From Verrucomicrobiaceae bacterium (GTDB taxonomy: Bacteria > Verrucomicrobiota > Verrucomicrobiia > Verrucomicrobiales > Verrucomicrobiaceae): DNA of 64,000 nt. Location of the stretch: assembly GCA_947458455.1 (NCBI GenBank), contig CANGYJ010000009.1, forward strand, positions 1 through 64,000, written 5' to 3'. Positions 59,310 to 64,000 of the stretch are shown here, in pieces. Numbering within the stretch: position 1 is the first letter of the stretch; every line of letters begins with the position of its first letter. The notes under the pieces are model-generated. The model searched no databases and had not been told where the DNA came from. It saw only the letters and a list, made by a program, of their open reading frames with translations. Made by a program: the position numbers and the translations under genes.

Positions 59310-60854
59310 TCAGTTCCCGAAGAACTGCTCGCCCTTCACCACCGTACCGTCACGCAGCACCACAGAGAAGGTGCCACCATTCGCCTTAGCTAGCCGATCC
59401 ATATCCGCTGCGGCATCGGTCTCCATCATAACGCTGGTGTGAATCACGGTGCGGGTCATGGAGCGGTTGTTTTCGCTAGTGATGATGTCCACCCAGCCTT
59501 GTTCGTCACTCTTCTGGCCATCGGTCATGAAGAAAATGATGTCCGGCTTCGGGTTCGCGTTCAGCGCCATCAGTAGGCCGCTGCCCCAGTTCGTTCCGCC
59601 GGGATTATCTGCCTCCTGAACGATCTTCCGGCTATCCGCCAGATTGAAGGGCGAGGCCAAAAGATAAGCAAAATTGGGTATCTTTGCCTTCTTCCATTCG
59701 TCCGAGGAAATACTCCAACGGAACTTCTCAAACGCGGTGGACTTCTTCGGATCGATCGTGTTATGCGGCCAGGCAAAGTCGGAGAAAAACAGGATCTGAT
59801 ACTGCGTACCGGAGGGTACCCGGCCCAGACTTTTGACGAGCTCCTTTTTTAGCACATCAAAGCGACTCGTACCACCCTCACCGACCTGAGACATCGAGGC
59901 GGAGACATCCACCACGAAGACCACCCGCCGGCCAAAAGCCGTCTGGCCGAGGAAGCTGAACATGCCGCCCTTGCCAATGCCCGCGCCGAAGCCACCACCA
60001 CTTCCTCCTGCGCCCATGCCTGCATTCAGCCCGAGGCCGCCGGAGAGCTTTCCCAGTTCCATGCGCTCCGTCATGCCGGAAAGGTTCAGAGAGTCCATTT
60101 CCATCTCCGGGAGTTGAACGTCGGCCGTGATGGACTGCACCGTCACTCGCGACATCGGCTTGTTCTTGAGCCAAGTGTTCTTCTTCTGCCTTACCTTATG
60201 CTCCAGCGCCTCGGAGGCTGCCGCGGACTGTGGGCTACCGCCGGGCAAAAAGTCCACCTGCTTGTCCATCACATGGCGCACGGTGATCGCTGCTCCGAGG
60301 AGCAAAATGAGCGCATGAATGCCTACGCTAACCCCGAGTGAGCTGGCACCGATTTTCGCTTTCCAGTCCTGCCACCAGCGGCGGCGCTTTTCTTCCACGG
60401 TGAGAGGCTCCTCGGGCACGACTTCGGGTTTTGGAGGCTGCGGGATCTCTGAGACCTTCGCTTCCACCTTCTCATCCTTCCTCAAGGGCAACACCTCAGA
60501 CTTCGGAGCCAGGACCGGTGGCGGTTCATCCGCTTTTTCTTCAGCCTTCAGGGCTAGCGTCTCGACATGTTCCACCCGTGGCGGCTGAATGAAGATGACA
60601 GGTGCCTCTTCCAAAGGTTTTGGCGCTTCCACGAATACTTCCGGCTTGGGAAAGAACTCCGGCTCAGGCTCCACGGCCTTCATCTCAGGCTCGGGCATAT
60701 GCACCGGCTCCGGTTCAGCGGGCGAAGCCGCCACCTTCCGCGTGCTTTGATACTCATGCCACTTTTCATCGCGATCGATGAGGTCATCGTCGTCCACGTC
60801 TGCCACGGTAGGCAGGGCGCTCAAATCAATGTCGTGGCGGGCGTGGCGGCTCAT
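59310..60854 (-). CDS. Membrane-anchored VWA-domain protein
   Basis: 514 residues from the ATG at 60854. A Pro/Glu/Lys-rich cytoplasmic stretch (about 50-165) is followed by a TM helix (SLGVSVGIHALILLLGAAITV), a Gly-rich linker (LGLNAGMGAGGSGGGFGAG), and a C-terminal von Willebrand A domain with DVSASMS, the metal-site pattern DxSxS, and FFMTDGQKSD. The N-terminus resembles TonB/TolA-like linkers. It is downstream of the CdaA operon. Whether it works with c-di-AMP is unknown. Confidence 0.85.
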   Translation of the reverse strand: MSRHARHDIDLSALPTVADVDDDDLIDRDEKWHEYQSTRKVAASPAEPEPVHMPEPEMKAVEPEPEFFPKPEVFVEAPKPLEEAPVIFIQPPRVEHVETLALKAEEKADEPPPVLAPKSEVLPLRKDEKVEAKVSEIPQPPKPEVVPEEPLTVEEKRRRWWQDWKAKIGASSLGVSVGIHALILLLGAAITVRHVMDKQVDFLPGGSPQSAAASEALEHKVRQKKNTWLKNKPMSRVTVQSITADVQLPEMEMDSLNLSGMTERMELGKLSGGLGLNAGMGAGGSGGGFGAGIGKGGMFSFLGQTAFGRRVVFVVDVSASMSQVGEGGTSRFDVLKKELVKSLGRVPSGTQYQILFFSDFAWPHNTIDPKKSTAFEKFRWSISSDEWKKAKIPNFAYLLASPFNLADSRKIVQEADNPGGTNWGSGLLMALNANPKPDIIFFMTDGQKSDEQGWVDIITSENNRSMTRTVIHTSVMMETDAAADMDRLAKANGGTFSVVLRDGTVVKGEQFFGN

Positions 60855-60940
60855 TCGGAGTTCGGGTGGCGACTTTCGAGCCTTTCCGCATCCGTTCAAC
60901 GGGCATTCTTCGCGGCTCATTAGCCGTGAGAGTGATAAAA

Positions 60941-61183
60941 CTACTGTTGAGGCGCTTCTGCAGCCTTCGGCACGGCAGGAGCAATCGGTGCTTGAATCAC
61001 AATGGGAGCAGGAGCGGGCGTGAGTTGCACCGCTGGCGGCGGCATCTGTTGCCAGTAAGGCATCGGCGGGCGTTCCGTCTGCGCTTTGATCAGCAGCCAG
61101 AAGAGAAAGGCCAGCACCAAGGCCACCAGCTTCTCACGCCAGTTGCAGACGAGCATGTTGCTAAATCGTGTGCCCCAGTTCAT
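60941..61183 (-). CDS. Very short YbbR/CdaR-like membrane protein
   Basis: 80 residues. NWREKLVALVLAFLFWLLIKAQ resembles the N-terminal membrane helix of CdaR (YbbR-domain) proteins, which regulate CdaA. The usual periplasmic YbbR repeats are missing; instead there is a Pro/Ala-rich tail (PPAVQLTPAPAPIVIQAPIAPAVPKAAEAPQQ). It overlaps the 3' end of cdaA by 23 bases. Its size makes it a truncated or minimal CdaR, which fits the operon but remains an inference. Confidence 0.65.
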   Translation of the reverse strand: MNWGTRFSNMLVCNWREKLVALVLAFLFWLLIKAQTERPPMPYWQQMPPPAVQLTPAPAPIVIQAPIAPAVPKAAEAPQQ

Positions 61184-61976
61184 GGCCCTCCTCCTTGTCT
61201 TTTTTCACCAGCGTTCCATCGCGATTGCTGTCACCGGAAAGGATTTCATTGATGCGCTGCCGCAGCTCGTCCGGTTCGAGATCGTGCTCCAGCTTGCCCT
61301 GATAGCAGAGTGACAAAGCCCCCGTCTCCTCACTCACCACGAGGGCGATGGCATCCGTCTCCTCCGTGATGCCCATGCCAGCGCGATGACGCAGGCCGAT
61401 GGCGCGATCCTGGATGTCTCGCTGGCTCACGGGAAAAACGCAGCCCGCACTGGCGAGGCGGCCCTGATCAATGATCAGCCCCCCATCATGCAGCACGGTC
61501 TTCGGGTGGAAAATCGTCGCGATGAGCTCGGTGGAGATCGCCGCGTCGATCTCCACACCGGATTCGGCATAGAGTTTGAGATCAATGCCACGCTTCAGAG
61601 CAAACAACGCTCCACACCGCCGTGAAGAAAGCTGCTGCATGGCCTCCATCAGCAGATCGAGCGCCTCGGGATCAGGTCGGTTAAAGGAGAACATCCGGCT
61701 GCTACCCAGCTCCGCCAGCACACGGCGCAGCTCCGGCTGAAAGAGCACCACCAGCGCGATGGCAAGGAAGACGGACACCCGCTGCAACAGCCAGGTAATG
61801 ACCTCCAACTCCAACAGCAGCGAGATCAGCGCCAAGCTCAAAAGCAGAATGAGCAATCCCGTCAGGATGCGGGCACCACGCGTGGCACGGAAGAAGAGAT
61901 ACCCATGATACGCCAGCGCGGCGAGGATGAGGATCTCCACGCCGTCGCGCCAGTGCGTTGTCAAAAAGTTCCACAT
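61161..61976 (-). CDS. cdaA: Diadenylate cyclase (CdaA type)
   Basis: 271 residues. Two or three N-terminal membrane helices (GVEILILAALAYHGYLFF, ILTGLLILLLSLALISLLL), the connecting LFQPELRRVLAELG, then a DAC domain with LHDGGLII, VFPVSQRDIQDRAIGLRHRAGMGITEETDAIALVVSEETG. The RHR motif is intact; the usual DGA reads DGG. It makes c-di-AMP from two ATP. It is the first gene of a three-gene minus-strand unit with the short CdaR-like protein and the VWA protein. Confidence 0.92.
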   Translation of the reverse strand: MWNFLTTHWRDGVEILILAALAYHGYLFFRATRGARILTGLLILLLSLALISLLLELEVITWLLQRVSVFLAIALVVLFQPELRRVLAELGSSRMFSFNRPDPEALDLLMEAMQQLSSRRCGALFALKRGIDLKLYAESGVEIDAAISTELIATIFHPKTVLHDGGLIIDQGRLASAGCVFPVSQRDIQDRAIGLRHRAGMGITEETDAIALVVSEETGALSLCYQGKLEHDLEPDELRQRINEILSGDSNRDGTLVKKDKEEGHELGHTI

Positions 61977-62043
61977 GCGGTCAAGTGCCGCCCATGATGC
62001 CGCTCACGCCGCTTTTGGCAAAAGGAAGGTGAACCTCTCTGGC

Positions 62044-63510
62044 CTACTTCTTCGCTTTGTTTGGGATCTGCGGCTTCGCTTCGGGATGCTTGGCCAGAAG
62101 CTTGCGAAGCTCCGCAAGCACTTCGGGCTGCTCGGCGGCGAGGTTCTTGGTTTCGGCGGGATCGTTCTGGTAATCGTAGAGTTCGAAAACGGCGGTCTCG
62201 GGTGCTGCACCGGGCTTTTTCCATTCCACGAGGCGATGCCGCGCCGTGCGAATCGCACGGCCGATGAGTCCCTGTGGCCGCGGATACACATGAAGAACAT
62301 GGTCACGCGTGCTCGCAGACGGATCGGCGAGCACTTGGGCAAAGCTGCTGCCATCGACCAGCTTGGGCGCGGGAAGTTTCGCCAACTCGGCAAGCGTCGG
62401 ATAGATGTCACAGGTCTCGATGAGCGCTTCGGTGCGCTTTCCACCCGCAATGCCGGGCGCAGCGACGATGACGGGAATTCGCGCCGCCTGTTCATAATTC
62501 GAGTGTTTGCACCACATGCCGTGATCACCCAGGTGCCAGCCGTGATCCCCCCACAGCACGATGATCGTGTTTTCGGCCAAGCCATTCGCGTCGAGCGCAT
62601 CGAGCACCTTGCCGAGCTGCGCATCCATGTAGCTCGTGGCGGCATAGTAGCCGTGGATGAGGTGACGAGCCTGCTCGGGCGTCACCGGGCCTTTTTCAGG
62701 CATGTCTTTGTATTGTCGCAATTCACCCCACGAGGTCGGCGCAAAGCCTGGAGCACCTTCGGGCGCTTTTTGAAGTTCCGGCAGCTTGAAGGCCGCGGCC
62801 TCGTAGAGGTCCCAATACTTCTTGGGAGCCACAAACGGCAGGTGAGGCTTCAAAAAGCCGACGGCGAGGAAAAAAGGCTTCTCCGGCTTCGCCTTGGCCG
62901 CCGCGAGACGCTTGATGGCCTCCTCGGCGATGATGCCATCACCGTAGCGATTGTCCGGCACATCAGCATTTTCCGTGGCAGCACCACGAGGCAGCTTCCA
63001 GGCCTCCTTTTTGTTCTCAAACAACGCCTGCTCGCGGGTGGACTCCGGCGGATTGTTCTCCGACAGCGCATAGCTGATCGTCTTCGGGCTGAAGTGCGGC
63101 ACGCTCCACGAGGCCTCGTCATTCACATTGCCATGGCCCACGTGGAAGATCTTCCCCAGCGCCTCCGTGCGATAACCCTGCGCCATGAAATGCTGCGGCA
63201 GCGTGACGGCATCTGGCACGGCTTGGCGAAAGTTCGTGCTCAATTCGTAAATGCCGAGCGTCTGCGGACGCAGGCCAGTGAGCAGCGTATTCCGCGAAGG
63301 CGAGCATACTGCCTGATTGCAAAACGCCTTCTCAAACACCACCCCGCGTGCCGCGAGCCGATCCATGTTCGGCGATTTCACGATCTTATCGCCATAGCAG
63401 CCGAGCACGGGCTTCAAATCATCCACGCAGATGAGCAGCACGTTCGGTTTGGAAGCCGCCACGAGCGTGGAGGAGAAACAAAAGAAGGAGAGAACGAGAT
63501 GGCGAAACAT
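62044..63510 (-). CDS. Sulfatase (iduronate-2-sulfatase-like)
   Basis: 488 residues from the ATG at 63510. A signal peptide (MFRHLVLSFFCFSSTLVAA) is followed by NVLLICVDDLKPVLGCYGD and the formylglycine motif CSPSR at 69-73 (Cys69 is modified to formylglycine). Further metal and substrate residues follow in LWGDHGWHLGDHGMWCKHSNYE. It is a periplasmic or secreted type I sulfatase, probably acting on sulfated polysaccharides. The maturase is not in this window. Confidence 0.93.
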   Translation of the reverse strand: MFRHLVLSFFCFSSTLVAASKPNVLLICVDDLKPVLGCYGDKIVKSPNMDRLAARGVVFEKAFCNQAVCSPSRNTLLTGLRPQTLGIYELSTNFRQAVPDAVTLPQHFMAQGYRTEALGKIFHVGHGNVNDEASWSVPHFSPKTISYALSENNPPESTREQALFENKKEAWKLPRGAATENADVPDNRYGDGIIAEEAIKRLAAAKAKPEKPFFLAVGFLKPHLPFVAPKKYWDLYEAAAFKLPELQKAPEGAPGFAPTSWGELRQYKDMPEKGPVTPEQARHLIHGYYAATSYMDAQLGKVLDALDANGLAENTIIVLWGDHGWHLGDHGMWCKHSNYEQAARIPVIVAAPGIAGGKRTEALIETCDIYPTLAELAKLPAPKLVDGSSFAQVLADPSASTRDHVLHVYPRPQGLIGRAIRTARHRLVEWKKPGAAPETAVFELYDYQNDPAETKNLAAEQPEVLAELRKLLAKHPEAKPQIPNKAKK

Positions 63511-63524
63511 AGACCCGAAGGTGA

Positions 63525-64000
63525 TTACCCCACATACCGCTCCCGCAGATGCGCCACATGCCATTTGGCATCCGTCGCCTTGCCGGTGGCCGCCTGCATG
63601 ATCTCCGTGGGCGTTAAAGCCGCGCCATAAGCATGCACGTGATCACGCAGCCACTTCAACAGCGGCGCGTAGTCGCATTTCTCCAGGCCGGTGGCGATCT
63701 TCTTGTTCTTCTTCGCCGTCGCGAAAAGCTGGGCGGCATTGAGATTCCCGAGCGTGTAGGTGGCGAAGTAACCGAGCCCTCCCATGCTCCAATGAATGTC
63801 CTGCAAGCAGCCTCGGCGATCATCCGGCGGCGTGAGGCCGAAAAGATCGCGAAACTCCTCGTTCCACACCTTGGGCACGTCTTTGACCGCCAGCTCCCCC
63901 TTCACCAGACGACGCTCGATGCCAAAGCGCAGCAGGATGTGCAGGTCATACGTCGCCTCATCGGCCTCCACGCGAATGAAACTGAACTCACTGCGCAGCA
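63525..64000 (-). CDS. M32 carboxypeptidase, C-terminal part (5' end outside window)
   Basis: About 158 residues visible; the frame is open to the window edge. SEFSFIRVEADEATYDLHILLRFGIERRLVKGEL, KVWNEEFRDLFGLTPPDDRRGCLQDIHWSMGGLGYFATYTLGNLNAAQLF and NKKIATGLEKCDYAPLLKWLRDHVHAYGAALTPTEIM are diagnostic of the C-terminus of thermostable metallocarboxypeptidases (M32). The HEXXH site lies upstream and outside. A cytoplasmic peptide-trimming role. Confidence 0.92.
   Translation of the reverse strand, partial: LRSEFSFIRVEADEATYDLHILLRFGIERRLVKGELAVKDVPKVWNEEFRDLFGLTPPDDRRGCLQDIHWSMGGLGYFATYTLGNLNAAQLFATAKKNKKIATGLEKCDYAPLLKWLRDHVHAYGAALTPTEIMQAATGKATDAKWHVAHLRERYVG

Overview
The window looks like a chromosomal segment of a Verrucomicrobiota bacterium, plausibly of the Verrucomicrobiaceae (Prosthecobacter/Verrucomicrobium type). 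The evidence is the protein repertoire: DUF1501 and DUF1549/DUF1553 proteins with CxxCH motifs, a membrane-bound dehydrogenase-like protein with a fused heme domain, an iduronate-type sulfatase, a PEP-CTERM protein, a BcsS-like porin, and high-GC DNA with many small toxin-antitoxin modules. The genus is an inference. No rRNA, CRISPR array, prophage or insertion sequence was seen.

Layout. 1-5.3 kb: the C-terminal half of an RND efflux pump with its outer-membrane lipoprotein, a CxxCH lipoprotein, a ParE-type TA pair, and an ECF sigma/anti-sigma pair. 5.4-12.6 kb: mpl, a frameshifted NPYAAP-type membrane protein gene, a large heme-containing dehydrogenase-like gene carrying an in-frame palindromic repeat, galE, and a candidate secreted toxin/immunity pair. 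12.6-16.8 kb: an arginine block (argF, argD, argB) on the minus strand with a RelE-type TA pair between argB and argD, then a DciA-like gene. 16.8-21.2 kb: a CbiX/DR2241-type protein and a bcsS-bcsA-like pair. 21.3-31.5 kb: a DUF1501 + DUF1549/1553 pair, a PEP-CTERM protein, a TPR lipoprotein, a LamG-containing DUF1549/1553 protein and a small membrane protein.

31.5-43.5 kb: an isolated MoxR ATPase, a VapBC-like pair, argA, a membrane protein translationally coupled to an ABC1/UbiB kinase, an antitoxin-like small protein, a nested palindrome array, xylB, a broken hicA with intact hicB, a diheme cytochrome c, a SixA-like phosphatase, a HAD phosphatase and trpB. 43.5-57 kb: the information-processing cluster, all on the minus strand and read in the order tRNA-Thr, tuf, tRNA-Trp, secE, nusG, rplK, rplA, rplJ, rplL, rpoB, rpoC, with a terminator after rpoC. 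57-64 kb: an M3 oligopeptidase, then on the minus strand cdaA, a very short YbbR/CdaR-like membrane protein and a VWA protein, a sulfatase, and the C-terminal end of an M32 carboxypeptidase that runs off the window.

Most genes are ordinary core or Verrucomicrobiota-typical genes. The least ordinary signals are dispersed palindromic repeats that also occur inside reading frames without breaking them (dehydrogenase at 9.4 kb, DUF1549 at 30.3 kb), the secreted FN3/toxin-like protein with a two-Cys-pair partner at 11.5-12.6 kb, the c-di-AMP cyclase operon with a truncated CdaR, a cellulose-synthase-like enzyme lacking the usual Gln of QxxRW, and two single-base frameshifts.
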